From: Loripinus fragilis
Taxonomy: Eukaryota > Mollusca > Bivalvia > Lucinida > Lucinidae
NCBI GenBank assembly: GCA_964019695.1
Contig: OZ026522.1
Location: forward strand, 72,385,601 to 72,449,600
Reading direction: 5' to 3'
DNA: 64,000 bases
Below, one piece after another: positions 1-10,965 of the stretch (the stretch's first letter is position 1; each line of letters begins with the position of its first letter). The translations under genes and the position numbers were made by a program. The notes beneath the pieces were generated by a model. It had not been told where the DNA came from. It was given only the letters and a program-made list of their open reading frames with translations, and searched no databases.

Positions 1-57
1 GTGACCACAAGGCTGCAAAGTACAGACAAGAAAGCATGACAAACACGAAACAACGAT

Positions 58-160
58 GTTTTAGCTCACCAGAGCCGAAGGCTCAGGGTGAGCTTATAGT
101 ATGGGACTCGGGCCGGCGTCCGTCCGTCCGTGCGTCCACACTTTTAAACATGAATATCTC
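58..160 (+). repeat. Head of AGCTCACC / GTCCGTCC bivalve-type repeat
   Basis: The stretch opens with a short inverted motif around AGCTCACC and GGTGAGCT, then runs into GTCCGTCCGTCC-like sequence. The same head occurs at 39754. Such heads are common in bivalve genomes (from memory). It leads directly into the tandem array that follows. No coding content is seen. Confidence 0.6.
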
Positions 161-229
161 TGAAACCAGCCGGCCGAGCGTAAACAAATTTCATCTGGAG
201 CATCATTGGGGTAGGGGATTGATTGCATA

Positions 230-2130
230 AGGTTTTGGGCCAGATCGGATCAGAACTCTGGTTCCCATGGCAACAGATAGCTCCCATAGGGTTATAATGG
301 GGAAAACCTTGTGACCACTCTAGCTCCTCTTAATTCTTGCAGATAACGAGAACAACCATAGCATCTTGAATGGGTTCGAAATTCGGCAAGATCGGACCAG
401 GGACTTATGAGTTAGCTGCCCTTGAGCATCTGGAAAAATCCCCATAGACTTATAATGGGAGAAATATTGTGCTCACTGTAGTGCAATCATTTTTGGATGG
501 ATCTTCTTCATTCTTGCAGGTAACAAGCCCTACTATAAAAGCTTGGATGAGTTTGGATTTTGGCAAGATTCCATCACTGGCTTCGGAGTTAGCTACCCTT
601 GAGCGTTTGAAAAATTATAATAATTTCTTGTGACCACTCTAGCGCCTTCATTTTTTTATTAGAACTTCTTCATTCTTGCAGGTAACAAGGAAACCAAAAA
701 AGCTCGGATGGGTTCGAAATTCAGCCAGCTCAGACGATGAGTTTGAATTCTGGCAAGATTCCATCACTGACTTCGGAGTAAGCTGCCCTTGAGCGTTCGA
801 AAAATAAATAAATAGTCTTGTGACCACTCTAGCGCCTGTATTTTTGATTAGAACTTCTTTATTCTTGCAGGTAACAATGACAACCATAAAAGCTCGGATG
901 GGTTCGAAATTCGGCCAGATCAGACCTTGGATTGTTGAGTTAGCTGCCCTTGAGCATTTGAAAAATCCCCATATACTTTTAATGGGAGATCTGTTGTGAC
1001 CACTCTAGTGCTTTCAGTTTTGAATTGTTCTTCTTCATTCTTGCAGATAACAAGGACAACTATAAAAGCTTGAATGAGTTTTGAATTTCGTCAAGGTCCC
1101 ATCACCTATTATGGAGTTAGTTGCCCTAGAGCATCTTAAAAATTGATGGCTATTGTTTTGACCACTTTAAATATCGCCTTCATTTTTGATTGGATCTTCT
1201 TTATTCTTGCAGGTTAAAGGGTCAACCACAAAAGCTTGGATAGGTTCGAAATTCGGCCAGATCGGACATTGGACTTAGGGGTTAGCTGCCCTTGAGCGTC
1301 TTAAAAAATTCCGTAGACTTATAATGGGAGAAATGTTGTGACCACTCCAGTGCTTTCAAATTTGAATAGATTATATTCATTCTTGCAGATAAGAAGGACA
1401 ACTATAAAAGCTCGGATGAGTTTGAATTTCGTCAAGATCCCATCACCTATTAAGGTGTTAGCTGCCCTTGAGCATCTTAAAAATTGATGGATAATGTAGC
1501 ATTGTTTCAGCCACTCTAGCGCCTTCATTTTTGATTGGATCTTGTTCATTCTTGCAGGTAACAAGAACAACCATAAAAGATTAGATGAGTTTGAATTAAA
1601 GTAGAACCAACTTCAGACTGTGGATTTAACTTCCCTTGAGCACCATAAAAACCTGCATAGACTTACAATGGGAGATCTGTTGTGACCACTCTAGCACCTT
1701 CATTTTTGAATGGATCTTCCTCATTCTTGCAGGTAACAAGGTTACCCATAAAAAGTTTGAATGATTTTGATTTTCGGCCACACCCAATCACCAGCTACAG
1801 ACTTAGCTGTCCTTGAGCATCTAAAATATAGCTAATATAATGTTTTGACCACTCTAGCGCCTTCATTTTTCATTTGATTTTCTTTATCCTTGTGGGTTAC
1901 ACTGGACATTCATAAAAGTATGGACGAGTTTGAATTTTGGTCAGATCCCATCACTGACTACGGAGTAAGCTGCCCTTTGAGCATCTCAAAACAATACATT
2001 CACGAGGTTTTCTCTGCAATTTTTATTCAGACCTTTTAAGACTTGCAGATAACTAGAACTGGCATAATATCTTATGTTTTTGAATTAATTTCTGGTCATT
2101 GTTTCAAGTTCAGAGTAACCTGCCTTAGAG
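230..2130 (+). repeat. Diverged tandem array, about 160-190 bp units
   Basis: About ten units share landmarks in the same order: GTGACCACTCTAG (near 311, 632, 821, 997, 1337, 1683), CTTCATTCTTGCAGGTAACAAG, AAAGCTCGGATGGGTTCGAAATTCGG and GTTAGCTGCCCTTGAGCAT. Spacing varies from about 157 to 189 bases. Units differ by many substitutions and small indels, so the array is old. ORFs inside it are repeat translations. Confidence 0.8.
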
Positions 2131-2212
2131 CATCGTAAATTATGGTGTCTCCAAACATTATGCTGGCTCCATCGTGAGCGATCGTTGCCCATTGGGCTAC
2201 TTGTTTGTGTGT

Positions 2213-2300
2213 TTTTGTCACTTTCCCATATGGTATCCTAGGTCAGGTCAGGTATTTGAGTGTATTGATTCCTGATCTTTGCCTTCTTTACTTCCTTAGC
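2213..2300 (+). repeat. About 85-bp core repeat, copy 1 of 3
   Basis: The core starts at CACTTTCCCAT, has GGTATCCT and GGTCAGGT in the middle, and ends near TTCCTGATCTTTGCC. Matching copies lie at about 40629-40712 and 48326-48412 in different surroundings. No coding potential is evident. Confidence 0.6.
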
Positions 2301-2911
2301 TCAATATGCCACATGTTTTTGAAGGTCAAATTTGTTTTGGCCATTTTGGTAAAGGGTCACCTAGTGACTATGTCTGCCAATTGTTTTCAATTCTGACCAC
2401 TGGTTTCAGAAGAGAAGACGTTTAAAGTTTCTTATGTAGGTATTAAAAAGAGAGACTTGCCACGCCCCCTGGCGACCTTTTTTGACGGATCAATTTGTTT
2501 TAACTAATTTTGTAAACGGTCATCCAGTGATCATTTCTACCAGAATATTTTGGATTTTGAGTGATCTCAGGGAAGAAGTGTTTGAAATTTGTCTTTAGTT
2601 ACGATAAGTCACGTCCCCTGGTGACCACATTTTGTTTTCGTAACGTCAACTGATTGCAAAATCATTTTCTCTAAGTCATCTATCACATACAACCTTGTAA
2701 CGTTGACAATAGACGGCGTAACGTCGTTTTCAACTAGTGGACGTCCAAAACATACGTAAAATACGCTTTTCAGTCCAAGCAAGAGTTACGGGAAACAGTA
2801 ACACTCTGTTCAAGCCGGCGGAATCGTTATAGACTCTGACGGATTCGTTCATATTTTTTTATCTGTTTTCCTGTTAGAATCGAAATAAATTCGCACTGGC
2901 AGTGACTTGTT
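2300..2911. other. No gene seen; AT-rich repeat-like DNA
   Basis: Two loose repeats of a segment ending in CCCCTGG(C/T)GACC (near 2465 and 2608) can be seen. I find no exon, RNA gene or recognisable element here. Confidence 0.4.
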
Positions 2912-3772
2912 ATTTAAAGCTGCATAGTCTGTAACTTTTGATCTTTTCATTTTAGAAATAATGTTTCTACTTTTCAAGAACACAGTAAAATACTAGAATT
3001 CAGGTTTACAGTTTACCTTTTTCGTAATAATTAACAAATTATTAGTACCAAAACAACAGCATTTATTTTAAAAATTACCTGTCTAGAATTATTGGAGGGA
3101 CGCAAATAATTACAAATAAGAGAAAAAGCACCTGTTTTTATAAGATAATTCACTTTTCCATGCAGTTTTCACCTGTAGAAATTAGATTTATTGTGACAAA
3201 ATAACTTAATTCTACTTTTACAAATGATTTAAAAAGAAAATATTTTTTTTTCGAAAAATGTTCATAGTTACAGAGTATGCAGCTTTAACAATCACTGTCT
3301 GTCGATCAGTCGTAACTGGATAAATCACTCGCACTATGCGCTCGAGATTTGTTCACTTAACCGACTGACCTCCAGCCAGTGAGATATTTAAAGAGACTTA
3401 GTCTGCAACTATGAACATTTTTCGAAAAAAATATTTTATTTTTAAATCATTTGTAAAAGCAGAATTAAGTTAGGTATTCACAATAAATCTGTTCACTATA
3501 GCTGAAAACTGCATGGAAAAGTGAATAATCTTATAAAACCAGGTGTTTTTTCTCTTGTTGGTAATTATTTGCGTCCCTCCCATGATTATAGACAGTCAAG
3601 TTTTAACATAAATGCTGTTGTTTTGATACTGATAATTTGTAAAGATTTGCGAAATAGGTAAAATGTATACCCGAATTTTAGTTTTTTACTGTGTTCTTGA
3701 AAAATAGAAACATTATTTCAAAAATTAAAAGATCAAAAGTTACAGACTATGCAGCTTTAAAAGCAACAAATC
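2912..3772. repeat. Long fold-back (inverted repeat, arms about 375 bp)
   Basis: Sequence from about 2915 to 3290 reappears reverse-complemented at about 3385-3770. Matched landmarks include TTAAAGCTGCATAGTCTGTAACTTTTGATC near 2918 against its complement near 3735, the GGAGGGACGCAAATAATTAC block near 3095 against 3565, and GAACATTTTTCGAAAAA near 3412. The spacer is about 95 bases. The arms differ by small indels and substitutions. It looks like a non-autonomous fold-back element or two head-to-head MITE copies. Confidence 0.8.
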
Positions 3773-4199
3773 ACTGCGAGCGCGAATCTATTTCTTAGAT
3801 ATATTACATAATTCGGCCTTAAAGCGAGAGAGCCTGTCGTCGGGTGTTTGCCAACAACAAAGGCACAGGCCAGCCTGCGCATACGCGCAGTCTGATCAGC
3901 GCCTCTTGTTATTCGCTTTTAGGTAAGTACTATATGTAGACTTGCTACAGATAAGATTACAATTTTTTAGCTAGTCTCTGTAGCTGAGGAGACTGTTTTG
4001 AAACTCGCTTTGTTGAAAACCCAAAAGACAGGTTTACTCGCGGCGAGGCCCAATTTTGTAATGGCAGCCATAATAAGGTTGCATTCACATGGACAAACTG
4101 ACAAAACATTTCATTTTCACGCCGAAATGCAATTTCAGAGTAATTCTAAAGTCATATGATATTCAATAAAACATGAGTACTCGTGCCAGATCCTTTATT
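3773..4199. other. No gene seen; contains a MITE fragment
   Basis: Around 3868-3900 a GCGCATACGCGCAGTCTGATCAG motif matches the interior of the MITE family at 9493-9988 and 42471-42706. Nothing else is recognised. Confidence 0.4.
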
Positions 4200-5170
4200 A
4201 GTCACCTCCCGGTCAAAGACTGGTTTAGGGGACTATTTGTTTGCTCGACTCTGTCTGTTCGGCCGTCCGTCCGTCGGTTACGCTTTTGTGTCCTGGCCAT
4301 ATCTCCTATATTATTTGAGGTAGGAATCACAAATTTGGTTTGTTGATGCATCTTGCAACGGAGGAGTTTCGCGTACCATTTTTGGGTCACAGTGACCTTG
4401 TTGGCGTTGACCTTTGACTTTTGACCTCATTTCTAGAATTATCGTATCCGGAGCATATCTTCTACATTATTTGAGGTAGGAATCCGAAATGTAGTGTGTG
4501 GATGCGTTTTTGAATGGCAATGTGTCGTTACCATCTTTGGGTTACTGTGACCTTGTTGACCTTGACCACTGACCTCGTTTCTAGAATAATTGTGTCCGGA
4601 GCATATATCTCCTACTTTTTTGAGGTAGGAACCATCCCAAATATGGTGTGTGGATACATCTTGGGATGGCCGGGGACGTGTACCATTTTTGGGGACTGTG
4701 ACCTTGACCTCTGACCTCATTTCTAGTCTAGAATAATTGTGTCCGGAGCATATATCTTACATTATTTGAGGCAAGAATTCCAATTTTGGTGTGTGGGTGC
4801 ATCTTGGGATGACAAAGTGTTGAGTACCATTTTCTGGTCATTGTCACCTTGACCTCTGGCCTCGTTTCTAGAATAATTGTGTCCGAAGAGTATCTCCTAT
4901 ATTATTTGAGGTAGGAATCATAAAGTTGGTGTGTGGATGCATCTTGGAATGGTGGAATGTCGCATACCAGTTTCAGGTCACTGTGATCTTGACCTTGACC
5001 TCTGAACTAATTTCTAAAATAATCATGTCCGGAGTATCTCATATATTGATTGAGATAGGAATCCCAATTTTGGTATGTGGATGCATATTGAAATGGTGGA
5101 GTGTCATGAACCATTTTTGGGTCACTTTGACCTTAGCCTTGACCTCTTACGTGGTTAAAATATATTTTTA
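4200..5170 (+). repeat. Tandem array, about 150 bp units with GTCCGTCC head
   Basis: A head of CCGTCCGTCCGTCGG (about 4263-4277) is followed by six to seven units that share TCTAGAATAATTGTGTCCGG, ATTATTTGAGGTAGGAATC, GGTGTGTGGATGCATCTTG and TGACCTTGACCTCTGACC. ORFs in both strands here are artefacts of the array. Confidence 0.8.
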
Positions 5171-5640
5171 GAATATGGCCATAGCATATCAAATTAAAGG
5201 GAATGAAATATTCGACAACATACGAGCAAATATGTCGCCCTTACATGCACCCTTGGTCCCTGAGAGGGGTCAAAAGGTCAAAACAATTTTCTTTCTGAAA
5301 ATGGTCATGTTGCATATCGAATTAAAGAGAATGACACGTACAAGACCCATGGTGTCGGTCAAAATGTTAAAACAGTTTTATAGTAGTCATGTTGCATATG
5401 AACTTAAAGGGAATGCATGTTGCATATCAACTTGAAGGGAATGAAACATACGATAACATGCAACCAATAGTTTGTCCATACAGATATCCTCAACCCCTGG
5501 CTGGGGTTTAAAGGTCAAAACATTTTTTTTCTTTTGATACAATGTAGTAGTCATGTTACATATCAAATGAACAGGAAGGTTGGTCATGCACATATCATGG
5601 TCATCTATACCGTGGATGGGTTGTGGGGAGTGGGGTTTCC
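5171..5640 (+). repeat. Tandem array, about 100-130 bp units
   Basis: Three to four units share CATGTTGCATATCAAATTAAAGG-like and AAAGGTCAAAACA-like blocks (near 5186, 5309, 5392, 5426). The array lies just upstream of host exon A, in its presumed intron. No gene is seen. Confidence 0.65.
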
Positions 5641-5700
5641 TTCATTCGGGTGGGGTATTCATGTATTGCATAGCAATACGACATGTCCTTGTTTATTTAG

Positions 5701-5834
5701 GGAGCAACTGGAGAAACATTCCTTCATCTGTACTCTATTGAGAAAAGTATTGAAGCATTGGGGACCTTCGGCAAAAGCTATACAAGTTTTACACCAAACG
5801 GCGATGGAACGATTTCTCTGGCTATCCATTCATA
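5701..5834 (+). CDS. Host exon A, copy 1 (unknown protein)
   Basis: This is an internal exon of a gene I do not recognise. It reads 44 codons in phase 0 and ends two bases into a codon. Borders are TTTATTTAG before 5701 and GTAAGT after 5834. The product includes GETFLHLYSIEK and YTSFTPNGDGTI. The second copy at 54660-54784 has the same borders and frame and is 9 bases shorter (three codons fewer after IEA). Protein-level conservation with an in-frame length change argues for a real exon. It splices in phase to exon B at 9352. The first exons of the gene are not found in this window. Confidence 0.7.
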
Positions 5835-5999
5835 GTAAGTATACTGTACTTTTGCATTAAATACGTTATACAGTGAGAAAATTTGAAACATCCATCGGAA
5901 GAGCAGGTAATCCAACAGTACAATCGCTTACACGATTTACCTTTCCACAGATTGATACTCACTTAATATTTTTGGGTGTCATTCATGGTGTTAATTCGT

Positions 6000-6395
6000 C
6001 TTTTCGTTATTTCGCGTGGCGTTTTTTCGTTATTTCGTCTTTTCGCCAGGCGTTATTTCGTCTTTTCGCCCCGCCAGAACGCCAAGCGAAAAGACGAAAA
6101 GACGAAAAAACGCCACGCGAAAAGACGAAATAACGAAAAGACGCCATGCAAAAAGATGAAAAATAAGAGTTTAAAGTGGCGTTATTTCGCATGGCGTTTT
6201 TTCGTCTTTTCGCGCTCGTTTTTCGTCATTTTGCGTGGCGCATTTCGTTTTTTCGTCTTTTCGCCTGGCGTTATTTCGTCTTTTCGTTATTTCGCTTAGC
6301 GTTTTTTCGTTATTTCGTCTTTTCGCTTGGCGTTATTTCGTCTTGGCGCCGCGCCATAACGCCAGGCGAAAAGACGAAAGAACGAAATAACGAAA
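6000..6395. repeat. Palindromic TTTCGTC / GACGAAA low-complexity block
   Basis: Words such as TCGTCTTTTCGCCTGGCG and GTTATTTCG are repeated and then met as reverse complements (turn-overs near 6070-6080 and 6345-6365), so several hairpins of different size are possible. ORFs on both strands encode repeated phenylalanine- and arginine-rich peptides that come from the repeat. I see no gene. Confidence 0.75.
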
Positions 6396-6469
6396 TGGCA
6401 CAAACAAGCCACCATAATGGCCCTCCCCGACCCTCTGCACATCATGTTACGGGGAGATTAAAACTACGC

Positions 6470-7560
6470 CTTCTGAATGTCAACAGCGTCTGTCAGAATA
6501 TGGGGGGGAGAAAGCTGCACAGTCTTACCAGACATACACTATTTTACAGGCTGTGACACTACCAATGTGTTTGTGTCACAGAAAGGCCGCTCCTTTCAAA
6601 CTGATAGAGAACCCCTCTCCCTAGGTCATCCAAATTCTAAGCAGGGTAGGAAAAGAGAAAAACTGCTCTTATCATGGACATAAAAATCCTTCGTAAGTCC
6701 TTTTCTTTGTTTCATCATATGGTGTTAATCTTAGAGTGTTTCTCCAAGATGATACACTGCATTAGTTATAAGGCTTTCATGCGAGCTGAACATTTCTTAT
6801 ACTTCAACAACAGCAGAATCTAGGGTGAAGATTTGGTACCAGGAAAATGCACTTAAGCCCCCATGGTGGCTTAGGCTGCTGTCCATTCTAAAGCGATGGT
6901 TCTGTTGTTGTTGACTTGGTGTTTATTGTTACTCTCATTGTGGAAGTCTGTAATTGGTCTATGTTTTGTTGTACGTTAGTTTATGTCCATTCTAGTTTTG
7001 CAATAATCTTGATGGGGAAGAGAGAGATGGTTGCTTTGCTTAGTTTGTATTCCTGGTGTCTCGTGATTGTTGTGTGGCTCTTCCTCGCGGTTCCATGGGT
7101 TTGCAGTTTGTGATTGTGGTATTTCCTGGTCATACTTACATCCTATTTTTGCACATGTACTATTCGTATAAATGTGAGTGTGACATGTTTCTGAAAAAGT
7201 ACAAAACTGTACAAATAAACTGAATATTTCAAATGACATGGACATGAAATTACTACCACCCTGCCATTCTGCCCTCGAGATTACAAACAAAGCGTGAATT
7301 ATCAAGTCTTCGTCTGGATACACTTCCATGAAAACAAGCAAGGCCTTCCAGATCTGGACAAAAGTGGGTGGGAAATAAATGGGAAGGAAATTGAGTACGA
7401 CTGGGTGAAAGGAAAATTGATCGTCCCTGAACAACTCATCGACATTTTGTGTGAGCAGAACAGTGCAGGGGGTGCAGATCAGGATATGGATATTGATAAT
7501 GGTGATGATGATGTAGGTGTTGAGATGACAAATATGGTAGATTAAGTATTAGTAGCTGAA
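6470..7560 (+). pseudogene. Broken transposon-type ORF with HxFTGCDTT motif
   Basis: Two separated coding pieces look like one decayed protein. The first (about 6495-6630) reads LPDIHYFTGCDTTNVFVSQKG. A H-x-FTGCDT motif is frequent in uncharacterised repetitive ORFs of cnidarians and molluscs (from memory). The second (about 7245-7545) reads EITNKA, then changes frame near 7292 to NYQVFVWIHFHE, and ends in an acidic tail (DMDIDNGDDDVG). About 390 bp of an unrelated repeat sits between them. Family name and function are unknown to me. I am fairly sure it is a remnant, less sure of the element type. Confidence 0.45.
6766..7150 (+). repeat. Dispersed about 390-bp repeat (copy without GA expansion)
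   Basis: It matches 58470-58895 along its length: GCGAGCTGAACNTTT, CAGCAGAA, GGTTCTGTTGTTGTTGA, TCTTGATGGGGAAGAGAGAGA, GGTTGCTTTGCTT and TGGTATTTCCTG. In this copy the purine run is only GAAGAGAGAGATGG. It lies between the two pieces of the broken ORF at 6470-7560. Confidence 0.75.
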
Positions 7561-8545
7561 TTTGATGAGGATTAATAAGGTGTAATACTGTACGGGGAAA
7601 ATTATTTGAACCCTTAGATAGTACGCGAAGAGGTGCTAGTTTGGCAAGAAACTGCTCTATAACTTCTACCTGATGGGTTTGCTTTGAATTTTAAATGTTT
7701 TACTCATATACTAAACTGTATGTTACACACTTTCCATGTGCATTATCTTAACCATATTTATGTCTCTATTGAGAACCAGAAGGTTTATGGTATTCTATGA
7801 AGTGAAATATTTCCTCAGCAAAAGCGCCACAGAATTACATTAGACAGATTTGTGTGATCTGGGGTTACCATGTTCAACATTCAATAACTCAAAATGTATA
7901 TAAGATAGAAATATAAGGTTTGCAGTTCACAAAATGTACTTAAACCCTCTTAAATATTTTTTTATAAATTAATAAACACATTATTTAAAATAAAAATAAG
8001 ACGGACTATATTAGATTAATTAATCATTATAAAGAGTTATTGAAAAATCTAACAGACGTAACACCGGGGGCAACCATATTTGTTTTCTAATATCCATATC
8101 TGCACCACAGTAATAGCTTACTTCGATGATCTAGCTTATTTGGAAATCTTATTTCATCGTTTGCACTTTTCAGAAGTCATATAATTTACTTAAATTGTCA
8201 AAAGTTTTTAGGAGGTATCATACAGGGTAACACTGTCATTGCCAATTGGCTAACATATCGCAAAATTCTTGCAAGCTGAATCTGATGAGGAAAATTCTGT
8301 ACACCCTTTGATAGTGTGCGAAGAGCTGCTAGCTTGACAAGAAATAGTTTTAGTTTACAGCTGTATAATTTCTACCTGATATGTTTTCTTAGATCTTTAA
8401 ATGTTTTACTCATATATCATTTTATATGTTACACGCTTTCAATATGTTTTATATTATTCATATTTGATGTCTCTATAGAAGACGAGAGGATTTGTGGTAT
8501 ACTATGTATTGAGTTATTACTTCGCGAAAAAGGAGCATTTGTAAT
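7553..8545 (+). repeat. Direct duplication, about 270 bp, offset about 720 bp
   Basis: The stretch 7555-7830 (from GCTGAATTTGATGAGGA) resembles 8273-8545 (from GCTGAATCTGATGAGGA). Shared blocks are GATAGT(A/G)(C/T)GCGAAGAG, TTCTACCTGAT, AAATGTTTTACTCATATA and TGATGTCTCTAT. The sequence between the copies, 7831-8272, shows no gene. Confidence 0.65.
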
Positions 8546-8649
8546 GAATGAAGAGAAACGGAATGCATCACATCTGGTTACCATGAGTGGTTCAGCAAAG
8601 CCACTATGCGCTACTAGGTAGAAAGTCACACAGGATAGCTGCTTGGGCA

Positions 8650-8868
8650 CGTTTAACCCATTAAGTGCCACATCTTTTTTGCAGCAGACAAATATTTCAA
8701 ACTTTGCGGATTTTTCAAAAGTAACAAAAAAGGCATGATATTTCATGAGAATTGTCTGCTGGCAGACGATTTTCATGAAATACTGTGCCTTATTTTTTTT
8801 TGAAATTAGGAAAGATGTCGCAAAATTTGTCGTCTGCTGCAGTCGTGATTGGCGCTTGAAGGGTTAAC
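8650..8868. mobile_element. MITE with TTAACCC ends, palindromic
   Basis: The left end TTTAACCCATTAAGTGCCA is mirrored by TTGGCGCTTGAAGGGTTAA at the right end. Inside, GTCTGCTG and CATGAAAT blocks also face each other (GGCATGATATTTCATGAGAA against TTTTCATGAAATACTGTGCC). Related interiors with GTCTGCTG, CAAACAGTTTG and GATC(A/T)GG occur at about 8885-9000, 31846-31945 and 34154-34376. Confidence 0.6.
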
Positions 8869-8884
8869 TATTTCCCTACTATGC

Positions 8885-9150
8885 GTTGTGAACACTTTTG
8901 CCGCCTGCTGATAACCTTTGCAAACAGTTTGAACTCGTATCAGGCCTTAATAAAAGTCGGCTCTGATCTGAATCCAAACTGATGATGGTATTGATGAAAT
9001 ATTTTTGAAATATTAATTTTAACTACCCCCTTTTCAATTAGCCAACTTGGCCATCATCATATTCAACCTCAAGTTTAATACGCTCTGTCTGCTAGTGTGT
9101 TCCGCTGATAACAATTTTTGAAAACAGTTTGGAACCAGATTAGAGACTGA
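8885..9150. repeat. Relatives of the GCTGATAACNTTTGCAAACAGTTTG MITE
   Basis: Two adjacent fragments (8897-8990 and 9085-9150) share CGCTGATAAC and AAACAGTTTG with the elements at 31846 and 34154. No coding content. Confidence 0.45.
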
Positions 9151-9351
9151 AATATTTTTGTGTATTTTATTTTTAAATATCAATAGACGGCTAAAATTTA
9201 TTTATTTATTTTTTATTTATACATTATTTTAAGAGGATTGCACATTTAGCTACATTAGCTAGTCTACCATGTGGTTCTCTAGACATATGTACATTTATAC
9301 AAACATTACCCAGCATGCACTTAATTGTAATGCTTTATTTGGTTCGTGTAG

Positions 9352-9482
9352 CAATGAAGGTAAAGGAGAGTGCGATGTGTTTCCTCACCCGAATATGGAG
9401 ATCATAGTGAGGCGAGAAAGAAAGGGAAGAACCTGCCGTCATATACATGGGAGACCTGTAGCTGATTGTTTCATAACACTAG
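9352..9482 (+). CDS. Host exon B, copy 1 (unknown protein)
   Basis: The exon has 131 bases: one base completing a codon from exon A, 43 codons, and one base carried to exon C. Borders are GTGTAG before 9352 and GTACAT after 9482. The product contains NEGKGECDVF, an arginine-rich middle, and RPVADCFITL. Four cysteine or histidine positions near its end (CRHIHGRP, DCF) are kept or nearly kept in the copy at 60119-60249. Joined to exon C it reads FITL-E-DSEAS in frame. Function unknown; the Cys-rich layout could fit a secreted or metal-binding protein, but that is a guess. Confidence 0.75.
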
Positions 9483-9492
9483 GTACATTAAT

Positions 9493-9988
9493 GAGCCGTG
9501 ACATGTGATTTCCAACAATGTGGTACATGTGTCGACTTAGACGAGCCTGTGCAACCCATGCGCGGATCCAGAGGGGGGACAGGGGTCCGGACCCCACCCC
9601 TTGGAAAATTACAAAAAATATAGGGTTTCCTAGCAATTCTGGTCCGGATCCCATGAAAAATGAAAAAGCTACCCAATGTTGGGCCATCATCGGCACGCCA
9701 GCGAAATGCCAATTAAATACGCTGGCGGACCGATGATGGCCCGCTTATAGTGGTATTTGGATCCTCTCTGCTCCAACAACTAAAAAACTGTCAAAAGTGG
9801 ACCCCCCTGTCAAAACTTTCTGAATCCGCGCATGCAGCCTAAACTCCAAATGATGTTCAATCAGTAGCTTAACGCTCATAGAGTATTCAAGCGACTAGCA
9901 AAGGCTCTGATCAGACTGCGCGTATGCGCAGGCTGATCTGAGGCTTTGATGGTCGCACATACCACATTGTTGGAAATCTCGTGTCTTT
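9493..9988. mobile_element. MITE with inverted ends, split by an inserted element
   Basis: The left end GAGCCGTGACATGTGATTTCC and AACAATGTGGTA is mirrored by TACCACATTGTTGGAAATC near the right end. The family member at 42471-42706 is in the opposite orientation and lacks the insert. Comparison places the insertion at about 9560-9838. The interior carries the CTGATCAGACTGCGCGTATGCGCAGGCTGATC palindrome (about 9908-9938). Confidence 0.75.
9560..9838. mobile_element. GCGCGGATCC-ended element with nested palindrome, copy 1 of 3
   Basis: The ends are CATGCGCGGATCCAGAGGGG and CTGAATCCGCGCATGCA in inverted orientation. Related copies are at 29605-29820 and 62163-62435. All three contain GGGCCATCATCGGCACGCC facing GGACCGATGATGGCCCGC (here about 9682-9750), which looks like a second, smaller element already inside it before it spread. 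Confidence 0.75.
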
Positions 9989-10159
9989 CCTCTAGCTTAC
10001 ACATTTTAACTAAATCAGTCCTACTCATTATCGGATAACAGTACAATTCGCATGTGCTTAAAGCATTATTAAAATATGTTTGCACAGCTTTCCAGTGGTG
10101 ATATACATGTATTTGAATGTCCCTACTTTTTGAGAAAGGGCCAGATATACTAGAATCAG
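9989..10159. other. No gene seen
   Basis: AT-rich intron-like sequence between the MITE and the tandem array; nothing recognised. Confidence 0.4.
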
Positions 10160-10960
10160 TCCCGCCCACCCGTCTGTCCATCAGTCATTTTTGCTCGTAA
10201 CATGTACGTCTCCTTCATGTTTTCACCGGGGGTGTTCATATGGCGTTCAACTTTGGTAAATCAATTGCTTATGGTGTGTAAATTGCAACGAACCATTCAG
10301 GTTACAAATAGACCTCAGAAAAAAAAATCAAGGTCATTGATACTTAAATCTGGGCTACAGATCGTAACACAAACTCCCCTTTCATTTGTTGACCGGAGGT
10401 GTTCATATTAAACACAATCATTGCCTTACAATGAAGGTCTCGAAATAAGGATGTGACCTTAGATTTGACGGTCAATGTCACATATACTTAGAATCTGTCT
10501 TGCAGCTCGAAATGCGAACCTCTCTCGCACTTTTAAATGGAGGGTGTTCATATTTAGCACAATGATTTGTTTATGGTGTGCAAATTACAACACTGATATG
10601 ACCTGGGACAGGGACTCTCTATACAATGTATAGAAAGACCCTGCCTGGGAGTAAAAGGTCAAAGTCAATTGCACTATATTCTGTCTAACTGCTGGCAACG
10701 AGAACAGATTGTCTTAAACAAATTTGCCAGATCAGTGTTATGTCCTTGGTCTCAAAGTTCAAGGTCAATGTGTTTAAAATCTGTCTTTCGAATCGTAACG
10801 CAATTTAATATCGTTTTCTGATGGAGAGAAATAAATTTTGGCACAACGAATGCCCCGGGTGTGTAAATTACAACGTAGATTTTGTATGGAGTCAAATGGC
10901 AAAGTCACAAATACTTAACCATTTTCTATATAATAACGCCTGTTGACGCCTTTGAAATAG
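10160..10960 (+). repeat. Tandem array (about 170-200 bp units) on left side of the Polinton
   Basis: Four to five diverged units share GGNGTGTTCATAT, CACAAT(C/G)ATT, TTATGGTGTG(T/C)AAATTNCAAC, ATGACCT and CATATACTTANAATCTGTC. A further unit with the same order of blocks is found at about 28640-28760, on the other side of the Polinton. Confidence 0.75.
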
Positions 10961-10965
10961 CACGT

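Noticed and set aside
4200..5171. Nuclear-receptor-like TGACCTTGACC half sites
   Set aside because: They recur once per unit of a tandem array, so their number reflects the repeat and not a control region.
5873..6556. Overlapping Phe/Arg-rich ORFs on both strands
   Set aside because: Six-frame reading through a palindromic word mosaic; the same peptides appear in several frames.
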